A stretch of 64,000 nt of DNA from Pseudomonas laurylsulfatiphila (GCF_002934665.1 NZ_NIRS01000002.1:744001-808000), one strand, 5' to 3'; shown: positions 1-11,190, counted from the first letter of the stretch. The notes: a model not told the origin generated them from the sequence alone. Translations and numbers: made by a program.

Positions 1-463
1 CGTAGCGTTTTTTCAGGAACTTGATGTTGTCATCGCCCCACACGAAGCTCATGTGCGGCGTGGAGTTGATGAACGAACGCGGGTTCTTCAGCACGCCTTG
101 CTGAACCTGCCAGGCCCAGAACTGACGGGAAATCTGGAAGGCTTCGTTGATTTCAACGGCCTTCGGGATCGAGACCTTGCCGTTCTCGTCTTCCGGGGTG
201 TAGTTCAGCTCGGCCAGGGCGGAGTGACCGGTACCGGCGTTGTTCCAGCCGTTGGAGCTTTCCTGGGCGACGCCGTCGAGGCGCTCGATCATTTCCATCG
301 AAGTGCCAGGTTCCAGCTCGTTGAGCCAGACACCCAGGGTCGCGCTCATGATGCCGCCGCCAATCAGCAGTACGTCGACCTTCTTGGCTTCTTCGGCCTG
401 GGCTGTCGTCATCCCCAACGACAAGGCCAGCCCCAGCAGGGCTGTGTTCACTTTCTTAAACAT
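1..463 (-). CDS. mqo: Malate:quinone oxidoreductase, N-terminal part (runs off the window)
   Basis: Membrane-associated FAD enzyme that oxidises malate to oxaloacetate and passes electrons to quinone, bypassing NAD-dependent malate dehydrogenase. Only about the first 154 residues are present. The reverse strand from the ATG at 463 gives a signal-like start ([17 protein letters not shown]), then the Rossmann motif [16 protein letters not shown] at about residues 29-44. This is followed by the Mqo-typical stretch [20 protein letters not shown] with [10 protein letters not shown] downstream. The signal-like N-terminus is typical of one of the Mqo paralogues in Pseudomonas. The gene is monocistronic as far as can be seen, and a REP pair lies beyond its promoter side. 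The family call is secure from the motifs; the C-terminal half cannot be inspected. Confidence 0.93.
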   Translation of the reverse strand, partial: MFKKVNTALLGLALSLGMTTAQAEEAKKVDVLLIGGGIMSATLGVWLNELEPGTSMEMIERLDGVAQESSNGWNNAGTGHSALAELNYTPEDENGKVSIPKAVEINEAFQISRQFWAWQVQQGVLKNPRSFINSTPHMSFVWGDDNIKFLKKRY

Positions 464-940
464 CTGTAGCACCTATGATAAAACGCCATCCGCCCTTCCA
501 TCCTCATGCGCACAGCCCCGTGCTTCACGGCAGTCACGGATGCGGCACTCAAGGATTGCAGGGTGGGCACACAAGGCCGACTGACTGCATCGACCCCAGT
601 TATATGTCCCTTCTGAACTGACTTCTTATCTTTTTTGGCTTCAGCTACTTGAGCGACAGTGATTCGTTCGCCCGTCGCGAGGACAGGTAAACAGAATAGG
701 TCAAACCAAGTTGGGGCGAAGAATATCACGACATGGCAAACCCGCGCGTCTGTTCACGACTGTGTGGTCCGGTTGGCCCTTCAAGATCAAAAGATCGCAG
801 CCTTCGGCAGCTCCTACAGGGATCTTTGCCCGTCCGCGATATCTGACCACTGTAGGAGCTGCCGGAGGCTGCGATCTTTTGCTCTTCGGGAGGAGAACTA
901 TACTCACTGGGCTTTTTCCGCCGAGGCTTGAGGTGTTGTC
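464..940. other. Intergenic region between mqo and ilvD
   Basis: 477 bases between divergently transcribed mqo and ilvD. It must hold both promoters. The only clear structure is a REP pair at 784-882 in front of ilvD. The short open frames here cover the REP arms and have no recognisable protein features. I see no riboswitch-like or attenuator-like element in front of ilvD. Confidence 0.6.
784..882. repeat. REP pair, GGAGCTGCCG/CGGCAGCTCC type (REPIN)
   Basis: Two inverted copies of a short palindromic element. The left arm contains AGATCGCAGCC...GGCAGCTCCTACAG and the right arm CTGTAGGAGCTGCCGGAGG...GCGATCTTTT. They are separated by about 30 bases. The same element recurs at 2624, 19484 and 38115. 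It lies in the ilvD 5' region, so it may affect that transcript. Confidence 0.85.
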
Positions 941-2623
<1,683 letters not shown>

Positions 2624-2702
2624 GGTCAAAAGATCGCAGCCTGCGGCAGCTCCTACAGAGGTACGCGATCCCTGTAGGAGCTGCCGCAGGCTGCGATCTT
2701 TT
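2624..2702. repeat. REP pair between convergent ilvD and chemoreceptor genes
   Basis: Inverted copies of the CGCAGCCTGCGGCAGCTCC element start one base after the ilvD stop and run into the stop codon of the convergent chemoreceptor gene (TAA on the reverse strand at 2701-2703). The pair forms a long hairpin at the convergent ends of both genes and may serve as a bidirectional transcription end. Confidence 0.85.
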
Positions 2703-4314
2703 AAAGCCTGAACCGATCCACCGACTGCGACAACTGCCCTGCCAGGCTGGACAACTCATCCGTGGTCGAAGCCGTCTGCCCGATCACCTTGCTGTTGCCT
2801 TCGGACATGCCGGCAATCATCTCCACCTGATGGGCGATCTCGTTGCTGGCCAGGCTTTGCTCGCCGATGGTACGACTGATGTCATTGACCAGTTGCGTGG
2901 TGTGCAGGGTGGCATCGAGGATCTCGCGGATGGCGCGTTCGACATCGGCCGTCACCGCCATGCCTTTGTCGACCTGGGCCACGCCCTCCTCCATGCTGAT
3001 CACCGCCTCGCGGGTGCTTTGCTGGATGCGTGCGACCATGCTGGCGATTTCCTGGGTGGAAGCGCTGGTGCGCCCCGCCAGGCTGCGGACCTCATCGGCC
3101 ACCACGGCAAAACCGCGTCCCTGCTCGCCGGCGCGGGCGGCTTCGATGGCGGCGTTGAGTGCCAGCAGGTTGGTCTGGTCGGCGATGCCCTTGATCACCT
3201 GGATGATGTTGAAAATCCCCTCGGACTCCTTGTCCAGCGTGCGGATCACCTGCGCCGACTGCTGCGCCGAACGCGCGATGCCGTCCATGTCGCTGACCAC
3301 CTGGTGAATCACCCGGCCGCCGTCCTTGGCCAGGGCTTCTGCCTGATTGGCCATGTTCAGTGCCCGCTCGGCATGCCGGGTGATTTCCTCGATGCTCGCG
3401 GTCATTTCGCTGGCGGCCGCGGCCATGGTGCTCGCCGCCGCGCTTTGCTGCTGGCTGCTGCCGGCCACCTCATGGCAGCCGTTGCTCAGCAGTTCGCTCA
3501 TGCCGCTGACGCCGTGGGCGTTGCTGCGCACGACCTCAATCATCCCGCGCAAATCCCGCTGCATGGTTGCCAGGCTACGAATCAAGGCGCTGGCTTCGTC
3601 CTTGTGGGTGGGCTCGACAATCGGCTCGCTGAGGTTGCCATGGGCGATGCTCTCGGCAATGCGGCTGGCGGTTTGCAACGGGCCCATGATGCTCAGGATC
3701 GCCGAGCGCCCCAGGGCCAGCAGCAACAACAGGCTGGCGATCAGCACGCCGACCAGGGTCAGGTTGGCGTTGCTGATGGCAAGCGCTGTGCCCTGGCTGG
3801 TCTGTTGCGTGTTGCTTTCGATCAACTCGCTGAGGGCCTCCATCTGGTCTTCCAGTTGGCTGAAGACGTTGTTGAACGTGCCCAGCTCCTGTTGCGCAGC
3901 CTCCGGGTTTTCCAGGGCCAGCCCGACGATGCGTTCGGCGGCGCTGATATAGGTGTCGAGGCTGGGCTTGATCTTGTTCAGGCCGGCCTTGATGGTGTCG
4001 TTGACCGGCAGCTTGAGGTTTTCCCCGAGCACTTCGCGAAAGCGCCCAGTGTGTTCTTCGACGGAACGGCGCACCTCCGCTTTGCTGCTGGTGCTCTTGT
4101 TCAAGCCCACCAACATGGCCGACAGCACGTCGGCGCGCAACGCGTCGTGCATCATGTCGGCTTCGAGGTGATTGCGCAGCGCGACCATGCTGACGTTGTC
4201 GTCGTCCACGGCCTCGGCCATCCGGGCGTTCCCCAGGTAACTGACCAGGCTCATGATCAATGCCGTCAGTAATCCGGTGCCGATCAGCAACATTAAACGC
4301 AGTTTTATGGACAC
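2701..4314 (-). CDS. Methyl-accepting chemotaxis protein (small helical-bundle sensor)
   Basis: Inner-membrane chemoreceptor that signals to CheA/CheW. It has an N-terminal membrane helix ([17 protein letters not shown]), a periplasmic helical region of about 150 residues with the size of a four-helix-bundle sensor, a second membrane helix ([16 protein letters not shown]), HAMP and the cytoplasmic signalling coiled coil. The hairpin tip is the conserved stretch [20 protein letters not shown] followed by [16 protein letters not shown] chose a GTG start at 4314 because AGAGAGGAA sits upstream of it. Another GTG at 4335 would add seven residues but lacks a good ribosome site. The ligand cannot be predicted. 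The gene stands alone, with no che genes nearby. Confidence 0.9.
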   Translation of the reverse strand: MSIKLRLMLLIGTGLLTALIMSLVSYLGNARMAEAVDDDNVSMVALRNHLEADMMHDALRADVLSAMLVGLNKSTSSKAEVRRSVEEHTGRFREVLGENLKLPVNDTIKAGLNKIKPSLDTYISAAERIVGLALENPEAAQQELGTFNNVFSQLEDQMEALSELIESNTQQTSQGTALAISNANLTLVGVLIASLLLLLALGRSAILSIMGPLQTASRIAESIAHGNLSEPIVEPTHKDEASALIRSLATMQRDLRGMIEVVRSNAHGVSGMSELLSNGCHEVAGSSQQQSAAASTMAAAASEMTASIEEITRHAERALNMANQAEALAKDGGRVIHQVVSDMDGIARSAQQSAQVIRTLDKESEGIFNIIQVIKGIADQTNLLALNAAIEAARAGEQGRGFAVVADEVRSLAGRTSASTQEIASMVARIQQSTREAVISMEEGVAQVDKGMAVTADVERAIREILDATLHTTQLVNDISRTIGEQSLASNEIAHQVEMIAGMSEGNSKVIGQTASTTDELSSLAGQLSQSVDRFRL

Positions 4315-4410
4315 TCTGTGGTTCCTCTCTGGCACGTTAGGCGGCGGGGTTGCCCCGCGCGGATGGCACGCTTGAAGAGGTTATCGACGGGGCCGCGCAG
4401 TAATTGAAGC

Positions 4411-5085
4411 CTATTGCCACAGATTGTGTTTTTTGCGACATGCGGTCGTCACCGGTTGCTTTTGCAGCATGCCGCGCAGGGACACCAGCGACAGGCTGGC
4501 AATCGCACCGGCGACCGCGATGGCCATGTCCTTTTGCGAATCCCACGGATCGTTTTGCGCACCGACGAAAGCCTTCGCCGTGTCATTGCCCAGGAAGGCA
4601 CCGCCGATCCACTCCACCAGTTCGTACACGGCGGAGGTCGACAGCATGATGTTCAGGGTCACGAAAAACAGCCAGAACCCGCGCAGCGGCGTCAGCCGCC
4701 GCAGGACTTCGCGCACCGGATATGCCAGCAGCAGCCCGTAGCTCAGATGCACCAGCCGGTCGTAGTGATTGCGGTGAACACCCGACGCCTGCTCGACACT
4801 GAACCCGAACCACGCAGACGACCAGTGTTCGTAGGGGACCAGGGAATAGGTGTAATGGGCACCCAGTTCATGCACGCACAGAAACGCAAACACCAGGGTG
4901 ACGGACGTCGCAGACAAGCGAAACCGCCGAGAAACCGCGACCAGCGTCCCCACCAGCAACAGCACCAGCAGGTTTTCCAACGCCCAGTCCACCCGGCTGC
5001 GGGGAGAAAAACCCGACACCACCACGATCACCAGGAACACCATCAGCAACGTCAGGTCGTGCCGTATACGTGGGTTCGGCTGCAT
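4411..5085 (-). CDS. DUF2238 (YjdF-type) inner membrane protein
   Basis: A 224-residue multi-pass membrane protein with about six hydrophobic helices. Family-typical motifs are VHELGAHYTYS in the middle, DRLVHLSYGLLLAYP, YELVEWIGG and GAQNDPWDSQKDM near the C-terminus. These conserved His, Glu and Asp residues in membrane helices match the DUF2238 family. No biochemical role is established for it that I can support here. The start at 5085 gives a hydrophobic first helix after a short basic N-terminus. It is separated from the chemoreceptor by about 96 bases, so co-transcription is possible but not evident. Confidence 0.85.
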   Translation of the reverse strand: MQPNPRIRHDLTLLMVFLVIVVVSGFSPRSRVDWALENLLVLLLVGTLVAVSRRFRLSATSVTLVFAFLCVHELGAHYTYSLVPYEHWSSAWFGFSVEQASGVHRNHYDRLVHLSYGLLLAYPVREVLRRLTPLRGFWLFFVTLNIMLSTSAVYELVEWIGGAFLGNDTAKAFVGAQNDPWDSQKDMAIAVAGAIASLSLVSLRGMLQKQPVTTACRKKHNLWQ

Positions 5086-5243
5086 GGCTGGAATACCTCG
5101 AAGTCAGGACATCGCCCTTTTAACTTCGAGGCAAGGTCGCCGGGCAAGTTCGCTTTTTCCCTCCAGCGCATGATAAGTTGTACGATGACTGATGAATGCT
5201 CGTCCATTCATCGCGTCATCCCTACAACAACAAGGAAACACCC

Positions 5244-5675
5244 ATGAAAAAAGCAAAAGTGCTGATTGGTTTTCTGTGCCTGTTCACCGGCTACGTCGCC
5301 GCCACCCCGGCCGCCTCGGACAAGGACGTGGCCCAGGCCGTCGACCACTTGACCCAGGCCATGCTGCACAAGGACATCCCGGAGCTGAACGCCTTGACCG
5401 CCGAGAACCTGACCTACGGGCATTCCAGCGGCAAGATCCAGGACAAGCAGGCCTTCATCGCCGACATCGAAACCGGCAAAAGTGCGTTCAAGACCCTTGA
5501 GATGCAAAACCAGACCATCACCGTCTCCGGCGATGTCGCGCTGGTCCGCCACCATTTCTCGGCACAAGCGCTCAAAGGCACCGAAGTGGTGCCCACTGAA
5601 ATCGAAAACTTCCAGATCTGGCAAAAGCAGGACGGTAAATGGCTGCTGGTGGGGCGGCAGGCGTTCAAGTTCTGA
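5244..5675 (+). CDS. Secreted NTF2-like (DUF4440/SnoaL-type) protein
   Basis: A 143-residue protein with a signal peptide (MKKAKVLIGFLCLFTGYVAA, cleavage near the ATPAA region) followed by one NTF2-like domain of about 120 residues. Typical features are an N-terminal helix (VAQAVDHLTQAMLHKDIPEL), a tryptophan-rich C-terminal sheet (FQIWQKQDGKWLLVGRQAFKF) and a hydrophobic pocket. The ATG at 5244 follows an AAGGAA ribosome site. Such proteins bind small ligands or act as isomerase-like domains; the substrate is unknown. A frame open upstream to 5196 lacks a signal sequence and is less likely. It is a single-gene unit ending just before a REP pair. Confidence 0.8.
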   Translation: MKKAKVLIGFLCLFTGYVAATPAASDKDVAQAVDHLTQAMLHKDIPELNALTAENLTYGHSSGKIQDKQAFIADIETGKSAFKTLEMQNQTITVSGDVALVRHHFSAQALKGTEVVPTEIENFQIWQKQDGKWLLVGRQAFKF

Positions 5676-5701
5676 TGCACTGCTGAGGCCACCACTGTAT
5701 C

Positions 5702-5793
5702 TGTGGGAGCGAGCTTGCTCGCGATGACGGAGTGTCGGTCGCCATATCAGGTGTCTGACACACCGCTATCGCGAGCAAGCTCGCTCCCACAGG
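5702..5793. repeat. REP pair, GGGAGCGAGCTTGCTCGCGA type (REPIN)
   Basis: Inverted copies of CTGTGGGAGCGAGCTTGCTC and its complement separated by about 45 bases. They lie between the convergent NTF2-like gene and the AraC-type regulator gene, a usual location for these elements. The same class recurs many times in the left half of the window. Confidence 0.88.
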
Positions 5794-5806
5794 GTTTTCG
5801 GGTGTA

Positions 5807-6622
5807 TCAACTGCCCTTCCACTCCCGCGGGCTCAGCCCGGTCTTGCGCCGGAACGCCCGGGCCAGCGCCGAGGGGCTCTCATAACCCACTTCCTCGGCG
5901 ATCAGCGCTATCGGCCGGCCCTCGCGCAGTCGCTTCTGCGCCAGGCTGATGCGCCAGCTCACCAGGTAATCCACCGGCGTCTGCCCGACCACCCGGCGAA
6001 AGTGTTCGGCGAAACTGGCCCGCGACATGTTGGCGGCGACCGAGAGTTCGGCCACGCTCCAGGCCTTGGCCGGGCTTTGATGCATCAGGCTCAGGGGCCG
6101 CGCCAGGCGCGCATCGGCAAGGCCCGCCATCATGCCCGGTCGCTGGCCCGTGGTGCTCAGGATGTGCCGCAGCAACAGAATCACCAGCAGCTCGAACAGG
6201 CGATCCATCACCGCTTCACGCCCGCACGTACCGTCGAACGCCTCGTTGAACAGCCATTCCAGGGTCCCGGCCAGGGTCGGGATTTCATCGAGCTTGAGCA
6301 CCAGGTAATCCGGCAGCGCCGCCGCCAGGGCATTGCCCGCACCGCCGTCGAAATCCAGGGTCGCGCACACCAGTTGCGTGCCGGATGCTTCAGACGCAAA
6401 CAGACGATGCCTATAGGGCCGGGGGAAAAAGATCAGGCTCGGCTCGGTCAGTTGCAGGTCTGGCTGGTCGCCCATTTTGAGCAGCAACTCCCCCGCCTGG
6501 AGCAGGTGTAAATGACCGCTGGCCTGCTGGCCGTCGTAGGCGACGGTGCCGCAGAACATACCGCTATGGAAAGTGCCAGCATTGACGCCGAAATGGGTGA
6601 GCAACGTGGACAAGCGATCCAT
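5807..6622 (-). CDS. AraC-family transcriptional regulator (cupin sensor)
   Basis: A 271-residue regulator. The N-terminal half is cupin-like (LLQAGELLLKMG, then FFPRPYRHRLF), as in the AraC_binding/cupin_6 group. The C-terminal 100 residues hold two helix-turn-helix motifs, WSVAELSVAANMSRASFAEHFRRVVGQ split by a linker from IALIAEEVGYESPSALARAF, and end with TGLSPREW. It is divergent from the AhpD-like gene at 6757 across a 134-base spacer. This arrangement is common for such regulators and their targets, so it probably controls that neighbour in response to a small organic inducer (inference). Confidence 0.9.
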   Translation of the reverse strand: MDRLSTLLTHFGVNAGTFHSGMFCGTVAYDGQQASGHLHLLQAGELLLKMGDQPDLQLTEPSLIFFPRPYRHRLFASEASGTQLVCATLDFDGGAGNALAAALPDYLVLKLDEIPTLAGTLEWLFNEAFDGTCGREAVMDRLFELLVILLLRHILSTTGQRPGMMAGLADARLARPLSLMHQSPAKAWSVAELSVAANMSRASFAEHFRRVVGQTPVDYLVSWRISLAQKRLREGRPIALIAEEVGYESPSALARAFRRKTGLSPREWKGS

Positions 6623-6756
6623 GACAAGACTCCCGAAGGCAGTTCTGGACGATCTGTCGCATATCCTCGACGATTTGCATCCAATACACCAGACCTTCTC
6701 CCTAACATGAGCTCCGTACCCAGCGCATTCCGCGCCTCACATCACGGAGTATCACC

Positions 6757-7275
6757 ATGACCCGCATTGCCCCGATCAGCCTGGAAAACGCCACCGACAC
6801 CACCCGCCCGCTGCTGGAAGGCGTGCAGAAGAAAGTCGGTTTTCTGCCCAACGTCTTCAAAGTCCTGGCCCACGCACCGGCCGTGCTGGCCTCGTACCTG
6901 CAAAACTCGGCCGCACTGGGCAAGACGTCCCTGAGCGCCACGGAAAAGGAAGCGGTGTTCCTCGCCACTTCGCAAGTCAACGGCTGCGACTACTGCCTGG
7001 CGGCTCACTCGGTGTTCGCCGGTAAGGCCGGACTGTCGAAGCAAGAGATCCTCAGCGCACGACACGGCGAGCTTAACGCCATTGCCACCCTCGCCCGCCA
7101 GGTCACCGAAAGCCGTGGCCACCTGAGCGTCGAGCAGATCGCCGCTGCCCGTAACGCGGGTATCGACGACGGCAAGATCATCGAAGTGATCGCCCATGTG
7201 GCTTCGCAAACGTTAACCAACTACCTGAACAACACGGCACTGACCGACATCGACTTCCCGGCCATCGACGCCTGA
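6757..7275 (+). CDS. AhpD-like carboxymuconolactone decarboxylase-family protein
   Basis: A 172-residue all-helical protein of the AhpD/CMD family. The redox motif CDYC sits in VNGCDYCLAAHSVF (about residues 75-86) with the His that follows it, matching the AhpD thiol-disulfide active site Cys-x-x-Cys...His. The N-terminal segment (TRPLLEGVQKKVGFLPNVFKVLAHAP) is typical of the peroxidase-related subfamily. It probably detoxifies peroxides with an unidentified thiol donor. It is divergent from, and likely regulated by, the AraC-type gene. The ATG at 6757 follows a CGGAG ribosome site. A REP pair follows the gene. Confidence 0.9.
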   Translation: MTRIAPISLENATDTTRPLLEGVQKKVGFLPNVFKVLAHAPAVLASYLQNSAALGKTSLSATEKEAVFLATSQVNGCDYCLAAHSVFAGKAGLSKQEILSARHGELNAIATLARQVTESRGHLSVEQIAAARNAGIDDGKIIEVIAHVASQTLTNYLNNTALTDIDFPAIDA

Positions 7276-7304
7276 ACCGATCCAGCGATCCTGCCCGAAA
7301 CAAC

Positions 7305-7396
7305 CTGTGGGAGCGAGCCTGCTCGCGAAAGCGGTGTGTCAGACATCCATAATGTCGACTGACACACCGTCATCGCGAGCAAGCTTGCTCCCACAG
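7305..7396. repeat. REP pair, GGGAGCGAGC type
   Basis: Inverted pair beginning CTGTGGGAGCGAGCCTGCTC and ending AGCAAGCTTGCTCCCACAG, between the convergent AhpD-like gene and the polyamine-type binding protein gene. Confidence 0.87.
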
Positions 7397-7436
7397 TGAT
7401 TTTGCTCAAGCGACAGATGTGCGCATGACGTAGCGA

Positions 7437-8525
7437 TCAGGTATTGGTTTTCAGCTTGGTCCACAAGCGCGTGCTGAGGCGTGCGATGGCCGCGGGCAAG
7501 TCCTCGACGGTGAACAGCTTGTCCATCACGGTTTTCGGTGGGTAGATCGCCAGGTCCTGCTTCACCGCCGGGTCGACGAATGCATCCGCCGCGCTGTTGG
7601 GGTTGGCGTAGTGGATGCTGTTGCTGATGTTGGCAATCACCTTCGGCTCCAGCAGGTAGTTCATGTAGGCGTAGCCGTTCTTCTCGTGTGGCGCGCTCTT
7701 GGGCATGACCACCATGTCCAGCCACAAGGTGGAACCTTCGTCCGGGATCGAGTAGGCAATGTCGATCCCGTTCTTGGCTTCCCTAGCGCTGGCGGCGGCC
7801 TGCACGATGTCGCCGTTGAAACCGATCACCGCGCAGACGTTGCCGTTGGCCAGGTCGCTGATGTACTTGGACGCATGGAAATACTGGACGTAAGGCCGGA
7901 TCTTCAGCAGCGCCTGCTCGGCTTTCTTGTAGTCGGCCGGCTCGTGGCTATGAGGCGGCAGCCCCAGGTAGTTGAGCGTGATCGGCAGGATCTGCGTCGG
8001 GTTGTCGATGATCGCCACGCCGCACTCGCTGAGCTTCTTGATGTTGTTCTCGTCGAAGAACAGCTTCCAGGAATGGGTGACGTCGGTATTGCCGAAGATC
8101 GCCTTGATCTTCTCGACGTTGTAGCCGATGCCCGCCGTGCCCCACATGTAAGGGAAGCCATACTGGTTGCCCGGGTCGTTGACCTCAAGCTTTTTCATCA
8201 GCGCCGGGTCGAGGTTTTTCCAGTTGGGCAACTGGCTCCTGTCGAGTTTCTGGATCGCGCCGGCCTTGATCAGGCGCGACAGGAAGTGGTTCGACGGGCT
8301 GACCACGTCATAACCTGTATTGCCGGTCATCAGTTTCGATTCCAGCACTTCGTTGCTGTCGTGGATGTCGTAGGTCGCCTTGATCCCGGTTGCCTTGGTG
8401 AAGTCGGGCAAGGTGTCGTCGGCGATGTAACCGTTCCAGTTGGAAATATTGACCGTTTCGTCGGCGTAGGCGACGGCGGAAAAGGTCGAGATCAGGGCCA
8501 CAAGGGAAAGCGTATTGACGCGCAT
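7437..8525 (-). CDS. Polyamine-type periplasmic binding protein (PotF/SpuD family)
   Basis: A 362-residue periplasmic binding protein for an ABC importer. It has a signal peptide (about 21 residues, ending AVAYA-DE) and the PotF/SpuD-typical start VNISNWNGYIADDTLPDF. Further family motifs are SNEVLESKLMTGNTGYDVV, PYMWGTAGIGYN and GSTLWLDMVVMP. No permease or ATPase genes lie beside it, so it must borrow them from elsewhere. It lies 55 bases downstream of an FAD amine oxidoreductase gene on the same strand. Together they suggest capture and oxidation of a polyamine or related amine (inference from context). Confidence 0.9.
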   Translation of the reverse strand: MRVNTLSLVALISTFSAVAYADETVNISNWNGYIADDTLPDFTKATGIKATYDIHDSNEVLESKLMTGNTGYDVVSPSNHFLSRLIKAGAIQKLDRSQLPNWKNLDPALMKKLEVNDPGNQYGFPYMWGTAGIGYNVEKIKAIFGNTDVTHSWKLFFDENNIKKLSECGVAIIDNPTQILPITLNYLGLPPHSHEPADYKKAEQALLKIRPYVQYFHASKYISDLANGNVCAVIGFNGDIVQAAASAREAKNGIDIAYSIPDEGSTLWLDMVVMPKSAPHEKNGYAYMNYLLEPKVIANISNSIHYANPNSAADAFVDPAVKQDLAIYPPKTVMDKLFTVEDLPAAIARLSTRLWTKLKTNT

Positions 8526-8580
8526 GTTGAATCACCTTCGATGGGAAGTGCTGTTGTTCTTGTTGTGAAGTTCGTGTTGT

Positions 8581-9882
8581 TCAGACTTCGCTTCTGGCCC
8601 GAACCGTTTCCACGCGCATACGCAGCATGGCACCGATGTCGAGCAGCGGCTTGGGTGGCAGCCAGCCGGGTTGTGCCCGCGAGATCACCGATTGCAGCAG
8701 CGGTGAATCACCGCCCGAGGCCATTTCCGCGAGCAAGCGCCCCCACAACGTGCCCCGCGCCACGCCGGAACCGTTGCACCCGGCCACGGCGAACACGCCC
8801 TCCTCGACCTTGGCAAAGTACGGTTGCCCGGAGCGCGAAGCGCTGAGATGACCGGTCCAGGTGTATTCGATGTCCTGCTCGCCAAGCATCGGGAAACGTC
8901 GTTGCAACCCCAGCACGTGGTGTTGGCGACGGGTCGACAACTCGCTCAATGACAAATCCCTGGAGCGGTATTCCGCGGTGTTGCGGATCATCACCCGGCG
9001 ATCCGGCGTCAGGCGCACCGTGGCGCCCAACGGACGGGTCGACAGCACGCCCCAGGACGCTGGCGCCCCCAGGGCTTGAAACTCTTGGTCGCTGAGCGGC
9101 CGCGTGAGGCTGGCGCTGAGTTCCATGGCGAAGGTGCCGCTGTCGTCGATCCCTGAACGAGGAATGAAGGCGTTCAGGCAGACCAACACCTGCCTGGCTT
9201 CAACGCAGCCGTTTTGGCCCCGGGCACGAATCCGGCCGTCGCCGAGGCGCTCAAGACCTGCAATATCGCTGTTCTCATGGACCGTCACTGTCGGCGGCAA
9301 GGTATCGAGCAGGCCCTTCACGTACTTGGCCGGTTGCAGCAACGCATTGCCATTGCCGCACCAGATTCCGGCACGGTAGTGGCGGGTGCCGAGTTTCTCG
9401 ATCAGTTGCTCGCCTTGCAGGAACTGCGCGCTGGCGCCAACGGCCCGCAAGGTCTGCAACTTGGCCTCGACGTCGCTCAGCTTGCGTGGATCGCTGACGG
9501 CAAAGAAATAGCCCGATTCCCTGAAGTCGCACTCGATGCCCAGCCGGGCGATCTGCTTGCGCACTTCATCGGCGGCGGCGCGGCCGATCGCCGTATCCAC
9601 TTGATAACCGGCGAACCCGGCGCTGCCCAACAGTTCGCTGGCGACGGGGTGTTCGTGGGCCACCACAAACCCGGAATTACGCGCCGATGCCCCCTGCGAA
9701 GCGCGCTGACGGTCAACGACCACAATGCGTGCCTGGGGGTGCATGTGCGCTAGGGCGTGCGCCGCACTGAGGCCGGTAATGCCGGCGCCGATCACCAGCC
9801 AGTCGGCGTGCTGCGAGCCTTTGAGCGGATCGCGCAACGGAGAACTCCCCGCTTGCGCAATCCAGCCACAGATATTTTCCAT
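8581..9882 (-). CDS. FAD-dependent amine oxidoreductase (DAO family, gamma-glutamylputrescine oxidase-like)
   Basis: A 433-residue flavoprotein. The FAD-binding Rossmann motif is near the N-terminus (WLVIGAGITGLSAAHALA, about residues 29-46). QGASARNSGFVVAHEHP follows, as in the PuuB/glycine-oxidase-like DAO family. GHLSASRSGQPYFAK and GVFAVAGCNGSGVARGTLWG form the C-terminal FAD contacts. It probably oxidises a secondary or gamma-glutamylated amine to an aldehyde with release of peroxide. It is co-directional with the PotF-type gene downstream and divergent from the LysR gene at 10040. The exact substrate is not determined. Confidence 0.88.
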   Translation of the reverse strand: MENICGWIAQAGSSPLRDPLKGSQHADWLVIGAGITGLSAAHALAHMHPQARIVVVDRQRASQGASARNSGFVVAHEHPVASELLGSAGFAGYQVDTAIGRAAADEVRKQIARLGIECDFRESGYFFAVSDPRKLSDVEAKLQTLRAVGASAQFLQGEQLIEKLGTRHYRAGIWCGNGNALLQPAKYVKGLLDTLPPTVTVHENSDIAGLERLGDGRIRARGQNGCVEARQVLVCLNAFIPRSGIDDSGTFAMELSASLTRPLSDQEFQALGAPASWGVLSTRPLGATVRLTPDRRVMIRNTAEYRSRDLSLSELSTRRQHHVLGLQRRFPMLGEQDIEYTWTGHLSASRSGQPYFAKVEEGVFAVAGCNGSGVARGTLWGRLLAEMASGGDSPLLQSVISRAQPGWLPPKPLLDIGAMLRMRVETVRARSEV

Positions 9883-10039
9883 GCGTCACCTCAGGTTCTT
9901 GTTCTGCGAACCGTCTCGATCAACGCTTTATGCAGGATTCGCATAAATGGTTTTCGTGAACGGCGTCAATGACTAGAATCTAAAGGCTGATAACGCAGAC
10001 AACCAACGTTATTAAATCATCGAGGCATTCTGAAAACGC

Positions 10040-10927
10040 ATGGACAAACTACGCCACGTGCCTTCATTGCAGGGCTTGCAGGCCCTGGTCGAGGTCGCCG
10101 GCTCAGGCAGCTTCACCCAGGCGGCGCAAAAGCTCTGCCTGACCCAAAGCGCCGTGAGCCGACAGATCCAGCAACTGGAGAGCCACTTCGGTGTTGCGTT
10201 GTTCGTGCGCAGCAGCCGCAGCCTGCAACTGACCCCGGAAGGCGACCAGGTGCTGGCCAGCGCTCGCACCATCCTCGAGCAATTGAGGTCGCTCGAAGAC
10301 CGGCTCGCGCCAAAGCAACGTCCGTTCCGCATTCGCATGCACGTATCACTGGCGGTTCGCTGGCTGCTGCCCAAACTGAACGATTTCTACCGGCATCACC
10401 CGGACGTCTCCCTGGCAATCGAAACCGTGGCCACCGAAGTCGTGGAACCGGCCAGTGACAGCGACGCCTACATTCTCTATCTGCCTGAGCCGTCCACGGC
10501 GCCCGATTGCCTGACGCTGTTCGAGGAAGCCCTGGTGCCGGTGTGTGCGCCCGGGCTGGGCACCCCGACCCGGCCATTGGCTTCGCTGGAAGATCTGTCG
10601 GGGTTCGCGTTGCTGCACCGCTCCTCCGATCAACATGACTGGCAGCTATGGTTGTCAGCCAATGGCAGCAAGGCGTTGCAGGAGTATCGGCATATCCCCT
10701 TCAACCTCGACGAACTGGCACTCGATGCCGCCGCGCGGGGGCTGGGGGTGGCGATGACCGACATGACGCTGGCTGGCGAGTCGATTCAACGCGGCGAACT
10801 GGTGATTCCGTTTGGTGAGCCATTGAAGACCCGGGGGATTTACTCGTTGTGCCTGCAACCCTCGGCGGCCTCCCATCCGGCGTGCGCACCGGTCATGCAG
10901 TGGTTCACCGCACAAGCCACTGCATGA
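10040..10927 (+). CDS. LysR-family transcriptional regulator (GcvA-like)
   Basis: A 295-residue LysR regulator. The N-terminal winged helix-turn-helix covers about residues 9-67 (FTQAAQKLCLTQSAVSRQIQQ, LFVRSSRSLQLTPEG). The C-terminal effector domain has the GcvA/TrpI-like features GFALLHRSSDQHDW and LDELALDAAARGLGVAM. It is divergent from the FAD oxidoreductase/binding-protein pair across a 157-base spacer, the usual layout for autoregulated LysR genes, so it likely controls that pair (inference). Confidence 0.92.
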   Translation: MDKLRHVPSLQGLQALVEVAGSGSFTQAAQKLCLTQSAVSRQIQQLESHFGVALFVRSSRSLQLTPEGDQVLASARTILEQLRSLEDRLAPKQRPFRIRMHVSLAVRWLLPKLNDFYRHHPDVSLAIETVATEVVEPASDSDAYILYLPEPSTAPDCLTLFEEALVPVCAPGLGTPTRPLASLEDLSGFALLHRSSDQHDWQLWLSANGSKALQEYRHIPFNLDELALDAAARGLGVAMTDMTLAGESIQRGELVIPFGEPLKTRGIYSLCLQPSAASHPACAPVMQWFTAQATA

Positions 10928-10967
10928 CCCTGTGGCTGTATGCAAAATCTGTGAGCGACCAAATTCC

Positions 10968-11058
10968 CTGTGGGAGCGAGCCTGCTCGCGAAGGCGTCGA
11001 GTCAGTTGACATTTATTTCGCTGACACTCCGTCTTCGCGAGCAGGCTCGCTCCCACAG
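10968..11058. repeat. REP pair, GGGAGCGAGC type, first of two
   Basis: Inverted pair with CTGTGGGAGCGAGCCTGCTC at the left and GAGCAGGCTCGCTCCCACAG at the right. A second pair follows about 40 bases later. Confidence 0.87.
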
Positions 11059-11099
11059 GGTTAGTGGGTGTACGCCGTATTCGTGAACGACCGAAATTA

Positions 11100-11190
11100 C
11101 TGTGGGAGCGGGCTTGCCCGCGAAGGCGTCGGGTCAGTTGACAATTATTTCTCTGACACTCCGTCTTCGCGAGCAGGCTCGCTCCTACAG
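11100..11190. repeat. REP pair, GGGAGCGGGC/GGCTCGCTCC type, second of two
   Basis: Inverted pair, CTGTGGGAGCGGGCTTGCCC to GAGCAGGCTCGCTCCTACAG. It ends on the base before the tctA stop codon. The internal sequence is nearly identical to the preceding pair (both contain a GTCAGTTGACA-like centre), so one probably arose by copying the other. Confidence 0.85.

Noticed and set aside
4337..4546. Short - strand frame between the chemoreceptor and DUF2238 genes
   Set aside because: It overlaps the C-terminus of the DUF2238 gene in another frame and shows no ribosome site or domain.
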